Positions 1 to 9,070 are shown, counted from the first letter of the stretch. The stretch is 64,000 nucleotides of DNA from Oceanirhabdus sp942490885 (GCA_942490885.1 CALNYT010000002.1:682001-746000); one strand, 5' to 3'. Notes: generated from the sequence alone by a model not told the origin. Program-made: numbers and translations.

Positions 1-17
1 TTAGTGAGGCGAAGAAG

Positions 18-683
18 ATGGAGAGTGAAGTATTATTTAGTATTTTTAATTTTGAAGTACCTTTAAGTTTATTTATTCAGTGGGTTGTAGTTTTTCTAGT
101 AAGTTTTATAGCTATTTTAAGCACGAGAAGTTTAAAAAAGTTTCCTAAGAAGGGACAAGTAGTTGTAGAATTAATTGTAGAAAAAATAAACAATGCTGTA
201 ACTGAAAATATGGGTAAGAGCCATAAAAAATATATACCATATATAGGTACGTTAATTATTTATTTAGGATGTTTGAATCTAATGGGACTATTTGGAATTA
301 AACCTCCAACAATGGATTATAATGTTGCTTTAGGACTTGGTCTTATTAGTTTTGTAGTTATTCAAGCTAATGCGATTAAGAAAATAGGAATAATGAAGTA
401 CTTTAAAGGTTATGCAGAGCCATTGCCTGTATTATTACCAATTAATATTGTTGAAAGAATTGTTTTTCCTTTTTCCTTAAGTTTGAGATTATTTGGTAAC
501 ATTTTTGCTGCAACTTTAATAATGGAAATAGTTTATGAAGGGTTGGGAAGTATATTTCAACCAGCTATGTTACTAATACCAATACCACTACATGCCTATT
601 TTGATTTATTCGATGGCACACTACAGATGGTGATATTTGTATTGTTAACTATGTTAAATATTAAAATGATTGAAGAACACTAA
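18..683 (+). CDS. atpB: F1Fo ATP synthase subunit a
   Basis: Membrane subunit a of the ATP synthase, which forms the two half-channels beside the c-ring. The 221-residue protein is strongly hydrophobic and carries the family motif SLRLFGN, with the essential arginine at about residue 157. The C-terminal part contains the usual pair of long helices. It is shorter than the E. coli subunit (about 270 residues), as is usual in clostridia. A GTGAGG/GAAGAAG purine-rich stretch precedes the ATG. It opens the order atpB-E-F-H-A-G-D-C; any atpI would lie upstream of the window. A run of tandem 7-bp repeats begins right after its stop. Confidence 0.97.
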   Translation: MESEVLFSIFNFEVPLSLFIQWVVVFLVSFIAILSTRSLKKFPKKGQVVVELIVEKINNAVTENMGKSHKKYIPYIGTLIIYLGCLNLMGLFGIKPPTMDYNVALGLGLISFVVIQANAIKKIGIMKYFKGYAEPLPVLLPINIVERIVFPFSLSLRLFGNIFAATLIMEIVYEGLGSIFQPAMLLIPIPLHAYFDLFDGTLQMVIFVLLTMLNIKMIEEH

Positions 684-725
684 ATTAGATATTAGATATT
701 AGATATTAGATATTAGATATTAGAT
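684..725. repeat. Tandem repeat, six copies of ATTAGAT
   Basis: Six perfect head-to-tail copies of the 7-mer ATTAGAT start on the first base after the atpB stop codon, inside the 161-bp atpB-atpE gap. The copies are identical, so the tract is probably young and prone to slippage. It lies in the transcribed spacer of an essential operon; an effect on atpE translation or mRNA processing is possible but not shown. Confidence 0.95.
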
Positions 726-844
726 ATGGTATTAGGTATCAGGTTTCGAGTAAGTGAGTTGTTGCTTTGCAATTTTTAACTATGTTTGGAATCGATACAT
801 AAATATAAATATAATTATTAATTAACTATAAGGAGGAATATAAA

Positions 845-1087
845 ATGAGTGATGCATTTGTTTTAGGTATGACAGCGCTTGGTGCTGGTATTGCTGCATT
901 AGGTTGTATTGGAGGGGGAATTGGTACAGGAAAAGCTACAGCTAAAGCTGTTGAAAGTGTATCAAGACAACCAGAAGCAACTGATAAGATATTAAAGGTA
1001 TTAATCGCGGGTGGAGCGTTATCAGAGGCTACTGCAATTTATGCTTTATTAGTAGCATTAATGTTAATATTTGTTGGTGTACATTAA
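845..1087 (+). CDS. atpE: F1Fo ATP synthase subunit c
   Basis: Ring-forming proteolipid of Fo, an 80-residue hairpin of two membrane helices joined by the polar loop SRQPEA. The ion-binding carboxylate is Glu61, in the context SEATAIYA. Compared with the sodium-binding c subunit of Ilyobacter, Thr63 and Tyr66 of helix 2 are kept, but the helix-1 glutamine ligand is replaced by Thr28 and the serine after the glutamate is Ala62. That makes proton use as likely as sodium use; the sequence alone does not settle it. An AAGGAGGAATATAAA ribosome binding site precedes the ATG, which fits the high stoichiometry needed for this subunit. Confidence 0.97.
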   Translation: MSDAFVLGMTALGAGIAALGCIGGGIGTGKATAKAVESVSRQPEATDKILKVLIAGGALSEATAIYALLVALMLIFVGVH

Positions 1088-1216
1088 GGTATTAAAAAAT
1101 AAATTTGTGATTAGTAACCAGGAGTGAGGGATTAACATAAGATGCTGATTTTTGGTTCGAGGTTATTAATTGGAAATTAGAAATCGTTATATTGAATTCT
1201 GATAGGTGGTGATACA

Positions 1217-1699
1217 TTGAGTATTAAAGTAAGCTACATAATAGCCGCCATAATTAACTTTGGTATTTTGTTTTTCATCTTAAAGAAATTTTTCTTTGAT
1301 AAAGTGAATAATTTTGTTGAACATAGACAAAACGAAATAAAGAATGCTTATGATGGTATTGAAGAAGAAAAACAAGCTGTTAGTGATAAAAAGGTCAGTG
1401 TTGAACAAGAAATGAAGGAAATAAAAGATAAAGCTGTAAAGATTTACGAAGATTACAAAATAAAGGCGCAAAAGAATAAAGAAAGAATAACTGAAGAAGC
1501 TCAAGAAGAAGCAAAACAAATCTTACAAAAAGCATATGATGAGATAGCAGTGGAGAAGGCTAGAGCTAATAGAGAAGTTGAAAAAAATGCTGTAGACTTA
1601 AGTGTTGAAATATGCGAAAAGGTATTAGAAGATGCTTTAGACGAAGAAGCCCACAGAAAAATGATAAAACATTTTATATCTAAGGTAGGGAATATATAA
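1217..1699 (+). CDS. atpF: F1Fo ATP synthase subunit b
   Basis: Peripheral-stalk subunit b, 160 residues: one N-terminal membrane helix (about residues 5-26, ending FFILKKFFFDKV) followed by a long charged helix rich in Glu, Lys and Gln that dimerises and reaches to delta. Translation starts at TTG 1217, 7 nt after the AGGTGG ribosome binding site; no ATG occupies a matching position. The last base of its stop codon is the first base of the atpH start, so the two are translationally coupled. Confidence 0.95.
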   Translation: MSIKVSYIIAAIINFGILFFILKKFFFDKVNNFVEHRQNEIKNAYDGIEEEKQAVSDKKVSVEQEMKEIKDKAVKIYEDYKIKAQKNKERITEEAQEEAKQILQKAYDEIAVEKARANREVEKNAVDLSVEICEKVLEDALDEEAHRKMIKHFISKVGNI

Positions 1700-2244
1700 T
1701 GTATGAGTTTTTGGATAAAAGATATGCTTTAGCCCTTTACAATGTTGCAGAAGAAAAAGGCAAGGTTGACGAATTTATTAGAGATTTTGAAGATATAGTA
1801 TATTTGTTTAAGAATAATGAGGAATGTAAAACACTTATAAGTCATCCAAATATAAGTACAAAAGAGAAGAGAGACACTTTTATCAAAATGTTTGAAGGAA
1901 GAATTGATGAACATCTCTTATCTTTTTTACTAATATTAATTGATAAAGGCCGTATTGAATTTGCAGAAGAAAAGTTTAAAGAGATGAAGAAAATTTATCT
2001 TAAAAGACATAATGCTTTAACTGCAGAAGTAAGAACTGCAATTCCTTTGGAGCAAGAGGAGAGGGAGAACCTTACAAATAAGCTTTGTAATATTTATGGT
2101 AAGCAGATAATATTATCTGAAAAAATAGATAAAAGCTTAATAGGTGGAGTTTATTTAAAAGTAGGTAATAATATAATGGATGGAACAATAAAGAATAGAT
2201 TAGAAGAAATAAAACAATTTGTAATTAATAGAAAGACGAGGTGA
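1699..2244 (+). CDS. atpH: F1Fo ATP synthase subunit delta
   Basis: Delta subunit (OSCP homologue) that ties the b-stalk to the top of the F1 head. The 181-residue protein shows the family pattern: N-terminal helical domain starting YEFLDKRYALALYNVAEE and a C-terminal part with the SLIGGVYLKVGN segment, the conserved glycine turn of this family. It overlaps atpF by one base and is followed 4 bp later by atpA. Length and order are normal. Confidence 0.95.
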   Translation: MYEFLDKRYALALYNVAEEKGKVDEFIRDFEDIVYLFKNNEECKTLISHPNISTKEKRDTFIKMFEGRIDEHLLSFLLILIDKGRIEFAEEKFKEMKKIYLKRHNALTAEVRTAIPLEQEERENLTNKLCNIYGKQIILSEKIDKSLIGGVYLKVGNNIMDGTIKNRLEEIKQFVINRKTR

Positions 2245-2248
2245 TTCT

Positions 2249-3760
2249 ATGCATATAAAGCCTGGGGAAATTACCTCAATAATTAAAAAAGAGATAAAGA
2301 ACTACGAAAATAGAGTGGAGAATATTGATAGTGGAACTGTTATCCAAATAGGTGATGGTGTAGCTAGGGTGTATGGACTTAAATCATGCATGGAAGGTGA
2401 ACTTCTACAATTTCCGAATAATGTTTACGGAATGGCTTTGAATTTAGAAATGGACAATGTTGGTTGTGTTATCTTTGGACATGATGAGGAGATAAAAGAA
2501 GGCGATATTGTTAAGCGTTGCGGTAGAGTTGTTGATGTTCCTGTAGGAGAAGGTGTAATAGGAAGAGTTGTTAATCCTTTAGGAGAGCCAATAGATGGTA
2601 AAGGAGAAATTCTAACTAATGAAAGAAGACCTGTTGAGGTTGAAGCTCCAAGTATAATAGAACGTAAATCTGTTAATGAACCTCTTCAAACAGGAATTAA
2701 GGCTATAGACAGCATGATTCCAATAGGAAAAGGACAAAGAGAGTTAATTATCGGAGATAGACAGACTGGAAAGAGTTCAATTGCTATAGATACAATTATC
2801 AATCAAAAAGGAAAAGATGTTATTTGTATTTATGTTGCTATTGGACAGAAAAGATCTACTGTAGCACAAATATACAATACCCTTGAAAAAACAGGTGCTA
2901 TGGATTATACGACAATTGTTGCTGCTACAGCTTCAGAATCCGCACCAATGCAATTTATGGCTCCTTTTGCTGCATGTAGTATGGGAGAATATTTTATGCA
3001 TCAAGGTAAGGATGCTTTGATAATATATGATGATTTATCAAAACATGCTGTTGCTTATAGAACAATGTCATTAATTCTTAGGAGACCACCAGGAAGAGAA
3101 GCTTATCCAGGTGATGTATTCTATCTTCACTCAAGATTACTAGAAAGAGCTGCAAGACTATCTGATGAATTAGGTGGAGGATCTTTAACTGCGCTTCCGA
3201 TTATTGAAACGCTAGAAGGTGACGTTACTGCGTATATTCCAACTAATGTAATATCTATTACTGATGGACAAATATTCTTAGAAACAGATTTATTCCATTC
3301 AGGTTTTAGACCTGCAATAAATGCCGGAATTTCAGTTTCAAGAGTTGGTGGTAATGCACAAATTAAGGCAATGAAAAAAGTATCAGGAACCTTAAGAATA
3401 GAATTAGCTCAGTATAGAGAATTGGCAGCATTTGCTCAGTTTGGTTCGGATTTAGACAAGGCTTCACAAAACAAACTGGAAAAAGGTAAGAGATTGTATG
3501 AACTATTAAAGCAGGACAGATATTCACCTGTTCAAGTAGAAAATATGGTAATAATACTATATTGCGGTGTTAATGGTCATTTGATGGATATACCTGTAGA
3601 GGAAATTAGAGAATTCGAAAAAGGATTTTTAGAGTTTATAGATACTTCTTATAGTATTATTCTTAATAAGATTTCAGAGATTAAAGATTTAAATGATGAA
3701 ATCAAAGAATTGATTAATAAGGCAGTTAAAGAATATAAAGAACTATTTCTTGAGAAATAG
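2249..3760 (+). CDS. atpA: F1Fo ATP synthase subunit alpha
   Basis: Non-catalytic nucleotide-binding subunit of F1, 503 residues. The Walker A loop GDRQTGKS is at residues 169-176, the alpha-specific Gln replacing the Ala/Gly seen in beta. The N-terminal beta-barrel (about residues 25-95) and the PAINAGISVSRVGG signature near residue 365 are present. The ATG follows an AAAGACGAGGTGATTCT ribosome binding region just behind the atpH stop. Confidence 0.98.
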   Translation: MHIKPGEITSIIKKEIKNYENRVENIDSGTVIQIGDGVARVYGLKSCMEGELLQFPNNVYGMALNLEMDNVGCVIFGHDEEIKEGDIVKRCGRVVDVPVGEGVIGRVVNPLGEPIDGKGEILTNERRPVEVEAPSIIERKSVNEPLQTGIKAIDSMIPIGKGQRELIIGDRQTGKSSIAIDTIINQKGKDVICIYVAIGQKRSTVAQIYNTLEKTGAMDYTTIVAATASESAPMQFMAPFAACSMGEYFMHQGKDALIIYDDLSKHAVAYRTMSLILRRPPGREAYPGDVFYLHSRLLERAARLSDELGGGSLTALPIIETLEGDVTAYIPTNVISITDGQIFLETDLFHSGFRPAINAGISVSRVGGNAQIKAMKKVSGTLRIELAQYRELAAFAQFGSDLDKASQNKLEKGKRLYELLKQDRYSPVQVENMVIILYCGVNGHLMDIPVEEIREFEKGFLEFIDTSYSIILNKISEIKDLNDEIKELINKAVKEYKELFLEK

Positions 3761-3781
3761 TTCTAAATTTGGAGGATAAAA

Positions 3782-4639
3782 ATGGGTTCTGCAAATTTAT
3801 CTAGTATTAAAAGAAGAATAAAATCTATTAAAAATACTATAAAAATTACAAAAGCAATGGGCGTAGTAGCTAATTCAAAGATGAGAAAGTGTAAGCTTAA
3901 GCTCTATTCCAATAATGAATTCCATAAAACAATGAAGGATACTATGAACAAGTTGCTGTCAAATGAAGAATTTGACAGCAACTATATGAAAGCAAGGAAA
4001 AGTGAAAAAACTTTGTACATAGTATTAAGCTCGGATATGGGATTATGTGGTGGATATAATAATGGTATTTTTACAGAAGTAGAACAGGATATAAAAAATA
4101 ATAAGGAAAAACCTTATATTTTGGTCTGTGGTCAAAAAGGAAGAGATTATTTTAGAAGAAGAGAATACGAAACTATAGCTGAATTTGTAGAGATTCCTGA
4201 AATAGTAACCCTAAAGGAATCTAAGATGATCTTAAGAAAAATTATTTCAACCTATAATAGTGAAGATATTGGCAGAGTAAACATAGTGTACTGTAAATAT
4301 GTAACTCCAATTGAGAAGAAAGTGGTAATTGAAAAATTATTACCTTTTAATATAGAAGATAATAATGATTATGAAAAGAATACAAATGAAGTGATTGAAG
4401 TATCCAATAGTATAGATTGTGATGAATTAGTAGAGTATTATTTAGGTCAAAAAATATTAAATTGTATGATTAATTCAAAAATGTGTGAACAGAGCTTTAG
4501 AATCGAAGCTACTAATAATGCAACGAAGAACGGAAATGAATTAATTGATAAATTAAAAATTAAATACAATCGTATTAGACAAAGTAGTATAACTAATGAA
4601 ATCTGTGAGATTATTGGTGGAGCAGAAGCGTTAAAATAG
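3782..4639 (+). CDS. atpG: F1Fo ATP synthase subunit gamma
   Basis: Central-shaft subunit, 285 residues. The N-terminal helix with SIKRRIKSIKNTIKITKAMG and the C-terminal helix ending NEICEIIGGAEAL form the coiled coil that rotates within alpha3beta3; between them lies the SSDMGLCGGYN Rossmann-like segment. Preceded by TTGGAGGATAAAA. Both terminal helices are intact. Confidence 0.97.
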   Translation: MGSANLSSIKRRIKSIKNTIKITKAMGVVANSKMRKCKLKLYSNNEFHKTMKDTMNKLLSNEEFDSNYMKARKSEKTLYIVLSSDMGLCGGYNNGIFTEVEQDIKNNKEKPYILVCGQKGRDYFRRREYETIAEFVEIPEIVTLKESKMILRKIISTYNSEDIGRVNIVYCKYVTPIEKKVVIEKLLPFNIEDNNDYEKNTNEVIEVSNSIDCDELVEYYLGQKILNCMINSKMCEQSFRIEATNNATKNGNELIDKLKIKYNRIRQSSITNEICEIIGGAEALK

Positions 4640-4661
4640 GTATAGAGTTGGAGTGATTAGT

Positions 4662-6059
4662 ATGGAAAATAAGATTGGTAAAGTTGTTCAAATCATTGGC
4701 CCTGTAATTGATATACGTTTCGATTCTCATGGACTACCTAGTCTATATAATGCTATAGAAATAGAGATTGAAGATAGAAAAGTAATTGCAGAGGTTGAAC
4801 AACATATTGGTGATGATATTGTAAGATGTATTGCTATGGAAGGTACAGAAGGATTAAGAAGAGGTCTTAAAGCATATGATACTGGTAGAGCAATAACTGT
4901 TCCAGTAGGTGAAGAAGCACTGGGAAGATTATTTAATGTATTAGGTAATACTATAGATGGTGGCGAAAATGTTGTAACTGAAGAAAGACATTCTATACAC
5001 AGGGAAGCTCCAAGCTTCGAAGAACAAGCTTTGACTCCTGAGATGTTTGAAACTGGAATTAAGGTTTTAGATTTAATAGCTCCATACCCAAAAGGCGGAA
5101 AGATTGGTTTGTTTGGAGGAGCTGGTGTAGGAAAGACAGTTTTAATTCAGGAGTTGATTAACAATATTGCTGTTCAACATGGTGGACTGTCAGTATTTAC
5201 AGGTGTAGGAGAGAGAAGTAGAGAAGGTAATGACTTATATAATGAAATGAAAGAGTCAGGAGTAATTAATAAAACTGCTTTAGTCTTTGGTCAGATGAAT
5301 GAGCCACCTGGAGCAAGAATGAGAGTTGCTCTTACTGGACTTACTATGTCTGAGTATTTTAGAGATAAAGGTCAGGATGTATTATTATTTATTGATAATA
5401 TATTCAGATTTACACAGGCTGGATCAGAAGTTTCTGCATTACTAGGAAGAATACCTAGTGCGGTTGGATATCAACCAACATTAGCAACAGAAATGGGTGC
5501 TCTGCAGGAGAGGATAACATCTACAAAAAATGGTTCGATTACATCTGTACAAGCTGTATATGTACCTGCGGATGATTTAACTGACCCTGCGCCAGCAACA
5601 ACCTTTGCTCACTTAGATGCTACAACAGTTTTATCAAGAGCTATAGTTGAGATTGGAATATATCCAGCAGTAGATCCTCTTGAATCTTCATCACGTATAT
5701 TAGATGCTGAGATAGTTGGAAAAGAGCATTATGAAGTTGCCACTAAAGTTAAACATGTTTTAGAAAGATATAAAGAACTTCAAGATATAATAGCAATATT
5801 AGGTATGGATGAACTTTCAGATGAAGACAAGCGTACAGTAAATAGAGCGCGTAAAATTCAGAGATTTTTATCACAGCCGTTTACTGTTGGAGAACAATTT
5901 ACTGGATTAAAAGGTAAATTTGTACCTGTTGCAGAAACAGTTAGAGGATTTAAAGAAATTCTTGAAGGTAAACATGATGATTTGCCAGAGGATGCTTTCT
6001 TATTTGTTGGAAGTATAGATGAAGTAATTGAAAAGGCTAAAAAAATTATGGAAGAATAG
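4662..6059 (+). CDS. atpD: F1Fo ATP synthase subunit beta
   Basis: Catalytic subunit of F1. From ATG 4662 it has 465 residues, with Walker A GGAGVGKT at residues 152-159, the catalytic region GERSREGND, and the ALLGRIPSAVGYQPT and ATTVLSRAI signatures. An in-frame GTG at 4653 would add three residues, but it overlaps the GGAG of the ribosome binding site (4650-4653), so the ATG 8 nt further on is preferred. Codon use matches the rest of the operon. Confidence 0.98.
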   Translation: MENKIGKVVQIIGPVIDIRFDSHGLPSLYNAIEIEIEDRKVIAEVEQHIGDDIVRCIAMEGTEGLRRGLKAYDTGRAITVPVGEEALGRLFNVLGNTIDGGENVVTEERHSIHREAPSFEEQALTPEMFETGIKVLDLIAPYPKGGKIGLFGGAGVGKTVLIQELINNIAVQHGGLSVFTGVGERSREGNDLYNEMKESGVINKTALVFGQMNEPPGARMRVALTGLTMSEYFRDKGQDVLLFIDNIFRFTQAGSEVSALLGRIPSAVGYQPTLATEMGALQERITSTKNGSITSVQAVYVPADDLTDPAPATTFAHLDATTVLSRAIVEIGIYPAVDPLESSSRILDAEIVGKEHYEVATKVKHVLERYKELQDIIAILGMDELSDEDKRTVNRARKIQRFLSQPFTVGEQFTGLKGKFVPVAETVRGFKEILEGKHDDLPEDAFLFVGSIDEVIEKAKKIMEE

Positions 6060-6079
6060 AAATGTTCTAGGTGATCGTA

Positions 6080-6478
6080 ATGAAAAATTTTAAATTGAGA
6101 ATCCTAACAAATGACAGTAATGTTTTTGAAGGAGAAGTTGTAAGGTTATTTACTGAAGATAATGAGGGTAAGTTTGAGATTTTAGCTAATCACTCTTCAT
6201 TAATTTCCATGATAATTCCATGTAAAACAAGATTTGAGACAGAAAATGGTGAAGAAAAGATTCTTTTTACATCAAAAGGAATATTAAAAGTCCATAATAG
6301 TGAAGTAGAAATCTTGTGTGAATCTAGTGAATTTATTGAAGATATTGATGTAGACAGAGCTAAAATAGCCAAAGAAAAAGCTGAAAAAAGATTAACAGAA
6401 AAAAATGAAAATATTGATATAAAGCGTGCTAAAGCAGCTCTTTTAAGAGCAGAAATACGTTTGAGCATAGCTGAATAA
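6080..6478 (+). CDS. atpC: F1Fo ATP synthase subunit epsilon
   Basis: Epsilon subunit, 132 residues: N-terminal beta-sandwich (about 1-85, with NHSSLISMIIPC) that binds gamma, and a C-terminal helical hairpin rich in Lys/Glu/Ala that can act as an inhibitory arm. A GTG at 6071 is in frame, but it lies inside the AGGTGAT ribosome binding site (6069-6075), so ATG 6080 is the better start. Last gene of the operon, immediately before a strong terminator. Confidence 0.95.
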   Translation: MKNFKLRILTNDSNVFEGEVVRLFTEDNEGKFEILANHSSLISMIIPCKTRFETENGEEKILFTSKGILKVHNSEVEILCESSEFIEDIDVDRAKIAKEKAEKRLTEKNENIDIKRAKAALLRAEIRLSIAE

Positions 6479-6516
6479 AAAAAACTGCTGACAAGTTTGT
6501 CAGCAGTTTTTTTTTT
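6479..6516 (+). terminator. Rho-independent terminator of the atp operon
   Basis: A perfect 10-bp stem, CTGCTGACAA (6485-6494) with TTGTCAGCAG (6497-6506), has a 2-nt loop and is followed by ten T residues. It begins next to the atpC stop and ends the ATP synthase transcript. Confidence 0.95.
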
Positions 6517-6630
6517 GCGACCAAGAAAAGTTGAAAAAATATATAAATCTTTAGAATTTCTTTAGAATTACTTTCAATTATCTTTGAAAGTGGTTGATAT
6601 CATAATATTAGATCAAGAAAACTTAAAAAA

Positions 6631-6666
6631 TAATGATTTAAATAATGATTTAACTAATGATTTATT
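6631..6666. repeat. Three 12-bp direct repeats TAATGATTTAnn before the HsmA-like gene
   Basis: The 10-mer TAATGATTTA occurs at 6631, 6643 and 6655, exactly 12 bp apart and about 15 bp before the ribosome binding site of the next gene. A possible promoter (TTGAAA at 6584, TATTAG at 6606, 16-bp spacer) lies just upstream. The spacing and position suggest a regulator site or an mRNA element rather than coding sequence; the reading frame across it has no credible start. Confidence 0.6.
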
Positions 6667-6695
6667 AAAATATACTTTAGGAAGGATGATGTTTT

Positions 6696-7061
6696 ATGAT
6701 GTTAATTATGTCAATTATAGCAATGGTACTAGCACTTATATGCTACTCAATAGGAGTTTGGGGAGAAAAGATAGCTGGGAAACTTACTAAGTTTAATTTA
6801 TCTTTTTTCTGGATAGGATTTATCTTTGATACAACAGGAACAACAATGATGTCAATTATGAGTGAGAGTTTTAAATTTGATATTCATGGAATCACTGGTG
6901 CAGCAGCAATCGTGTTAATGCTTTTTCATGCTATTTGGGCTACAATAGTGCTTCTTAAGAAGAATGAGAAGTTAATGGTTAAATTCCATAAGTTTAGTTT
7001 ATTTGTATGGACAATATGGTTAATATCTTTCTTAACAGGTATGATATTAAACATAGCGTAG
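6696..7061 (+). CDS. HsmA-like four-helix membrane protein
   Basis: A 121-residue protein with four predicted membrane helices, near residues 2-20, 34-54, 66-86 and 98-119, with short charged loops. The pattern, including GKLTKFNLSFFWIGFIFDTTGT and the histidines in DIHGITGAAAI and LFHAIWATI, resembles the family annotated as HsmA / TIGR03987. The precise function is unknown; the paired intramembrane histidines recall haem-binding helical bundles, which is inference. The start at ATG 6696 follows AGGAAGG. It is monocistronic as far as can be seen. Confidence 0.7.
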   Translation: MMLIMSIIAMVLALICYSIGVWGEKIAGKLTKFNLSFFWIGFIFDTTGTTMMSIMSESFKFDIHGITGAAAIVLMLFHAIWATIVLLKKNEKLMVKFHKFSLFVWTIWLISFLTGMILNIA

Positions 7062-7178
7062 TATAAACTTAGAGATTCATTACAAGAATAATATAGTAAG
7101 GATATATATAGTCGGGCTAATCATAGAGAGGTTAGTCTGATTGTTGTATAATTAAGAAAAAAACCAGGAGAAAAATTT

Positions 7179-8294
7179 ATGAGATTAAGAAGGAGATTAA
7201 TACATTTAACTGTAGCAGTTTTTGGATTAGGAATGTTACTTGAGGGAATTAATTTTATTGGTTTCATGTGTATTACAAAAAATAGCAGCTTCAATGATTT
7301 TTTTAGTTTGTATAAAGAAGATGCAATACATTTTTGGGGGTTACAAGGGATATCAATCATAATATTTCTTGGATTAAGTAAGTTCTTTAATCGAAGAATA
7401 AAGAAAATGGTAATACAACCCATAGAGGAGCTAGAAAAGGTTGCAAATGCTATAATTGATGAGGATTATGATTATAAGATTGAAAAGAGTGCAGTGATGG
7501 AAATAGATGAGGTAGGTAAAGCCTTTGATAAGATGATAAATAAACTGAGGGAATCAAAGGAGATACAGGAGAGGTATGAATCTCACAGGAAAGAACTTTT
7601 GGCAAATATATCTCATGATATTAGAACGCCAATAACATCTATTAAATTACATTCCAATGGAATACTGGATGGAATCGCTAACACACCAGAGAAACTCAAT
7701 AAATATATAGAGGCAATCAACAATAAAACAGAAGATATCGAGAAGATGATATCTCAGCTTTCCTTATTGTCTGATTTGGATTTCAGTAAAGAGGAATTTA
7801 TTTTTACTAGAGTTGGAATAAAAAGTTTCTTAAATGATTTGATATTGGAAATGGAACTTGATTTTCAGGATAAACAAGTAATTTTGGTAAGTGGATTTGA
7901 TTGCAGGGAAGATATTGATATTTATATGGATGTAAATATGATGAGACGGGTTGTAATGAATCTGGTTCAGAATTCAATAAAGTATGTTAGAAATAATCCT
8001 GTTAGAATATTATTTGATGTTAAAATAGAAGATGATTACTGTGTGGTCTCTATAACTGATAATGGGGAAGGGATAAATGATAAGAACTTTGAAGAGATAT
8101 TTAATAGGTTCTTCAGAGAAGATGAATCTAGAGGAACTAAATGTGGAAGTTATGGACTTGGATTATCAATTGTGAAGGAAATAATAGAGAAACATAGAGG
8201 TGTAGTATGGGCTGAGAATGGAGAAAAGGGGGAATTCACAGGACTATGTATTAATTTGAAATTACCGAAAGGAGTAGAGGATGTTGAAGAATAG
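7179..8294 (+). CDS. Membrane sensor histidine kinase
   Basis: Sensor of a two-component system, 371 residues. Two membrane helices (about residues 8-32 and 48-66) flank a very short outer loop of about 15 residues, so it may sense membrane or intramembrane signals. A HAMP linker follows (about 68-125), then the dimerisation helix with the phospho-acceptor His in ANISHDIRTPITS, the N box NLVQNSIKYVR, the G1 box DNGEGI, the F box and the G2 box YGLGLSIVKEI. The 3' end overlaps the response regulator start by 14 bp, so the two are coupled. The nearby genes do not reveal the target regulon. Confidence 0.93.
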   Translation: MRLRRRLIHLTVAVFGLGMLLEGINFIGFMCITKNSSFNDFFSLYKEDAIHFWGLQGISIIIFLGLSKFFNRRIKKMVIQPIEELEKVANAIIDEDYDYKIEKSAVMEIDEVGKAFDKMINKLRESKEIQERYESHRKELLANISHDIRTPITSIKLHSNGILDGIANTPEKLNKYIEAINNKTEDIEKMISQLSLLSDLDFSKEEFIFTRVGIKSFLNDLILEMELDFQDKQVILVSGFDCREDIDIYMDVNMMRRVVMNLVQNSIKYVRNNPVRILFDVKIEDDYCVVSITDNGEGINDKNFEEIFNRFFREDESRGTKCGSYGLGLSIVKEIIEKHRGVVWAENGEKGEFTGLCINLKLPKGVEDVEE

Positions 8295-8985
8295 AATTCT
8301 GATTGTTGAAGATGACCTAAGTATCGCTGAAGTGGAGAAGGACTATTTAGAAGCCTATGATATGGAGGTTGATATAATTACAGATGGACAAAAAGGTCTG
8401 GATGATGCTCTTAGTAATGATTATAATCTTATTATTCTTGATCTAATGCTCCCTGGGAGAGATGGATTTAATATATGCAAAGAGATTAGGAAAGAAAAAG
8501 ATATCCCAATAATAGTTGTAAGTGCTAAGACTAGCGATATAGATAAGGTTAGAGGATTTGGTCTTGGACTTGATGATTATATGACAAAACCCTTTAGTCC
8601 CAATGAGCTAGTAGCGAGAGTGAAAGGTCATATTGCAAGATATAATCTATTAAAGAATTCTACGGTTACGTCAGAGGATAAAGATGATAAGATAATCCTT
8701 AAAAATTTGACTGTAAACAGAACTACAAGACAAGTGTTACTTAATGATAAAGAGGTATCACTGACTGTAACAGAGTATGATCTCTTGAATCTTCTTGCCT
8801 CTAATCCTAATAGGGTGTTCACAAAGAACTTTATATTTGAGAAGATATGGGGGTATGATTCGGATAAGGATATTCCAACAATAACAGTTCATATGAGAAA
8901 TCTTAGGGAGAAGATAGAGAAGAATCCTTCAGAGCCTGAGCATATTATTACTGTATGGGGTGTGGGATATAAGTTTGTGGAATGA
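8281..8985 (+). CDS. OmpR/PhoB-family response regulator
   Basis: Partner of the preceding kinase, 234 residues. The receiver domain (1-120) has the acidic pair EDD at residues 9-11, the phospho-acceptor Asp in IILDLMLPGRDG, the conserved switch Ser in VVSAKT and the Lys in MTKPFSP. The winged-helix DNA-binding domain (about 140-234) ends with TVHMRNLREKIE and VWGVGYKF. The start ATG follows AAAGGAGTAGAGG. Part of its 3' end is duplicated 1 kb downstream as a decayed fragment. Confidence 0.95.
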   Translation: MLKNRILIVEDDLSIAEVEKDYLEAYDMEVDIITDGQKGLDDALSNDYNLIILDLMLPGRDGFNICKEIRKEKDIPIIVVSAKTSDIDKVRGFGLGLDDYMTKPFSPNELVARVKGHIARYNLLKNSTVTSEDKDDKIILKNLTVNRTTRQVLLNDKEVSLTVTEYDLLNLLASNPNRVFTKNFIFEKIWGYDSDKDIPTITVHMRNLREKIEKNPSEPEHIITVWGVGYKFVE

Positions 8986-9005
8986 TAAGGTGAAATATGA
9001 AAAAT

Positions 9006-9043
9006 AAAAACTCTTGAGTAAACTATTAATTCAAGAGTTTTTT
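9006..9043. terminator. Bidirectional terminator between convergent genes
   Basis: AAAAACTCTTGA (9006-9017) pairs with TCAAGAGTTTTTT (9031-9043); A-tract and T-tract flank the stem, so it works in both directions. It separates the plus-strand response regulator from the minus-strand small gene that ends at 9071. Confidence 0.85.
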
Positions 9044-9070
9044 ATTACACAAAATTTTTTACAGAGCAAA

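Noticed and set aside
6584..6790. A plus-strand 68-codon reading frame over the TAATGATTTA repeats
   Set aside because: TTG start without a ribosome binding site, overlaps the well-supported HsmA-like gene in another frame, and its Asn-Asp-Leu content is just the translated 12-bp repeat.
7110..7152. Hairpin GGGCTAATC/GGTTAGTCT and a TATAAT before the histidine kinase gene
   Set aside because: The stem needs several wobble pairs and no matching -35 box was found.
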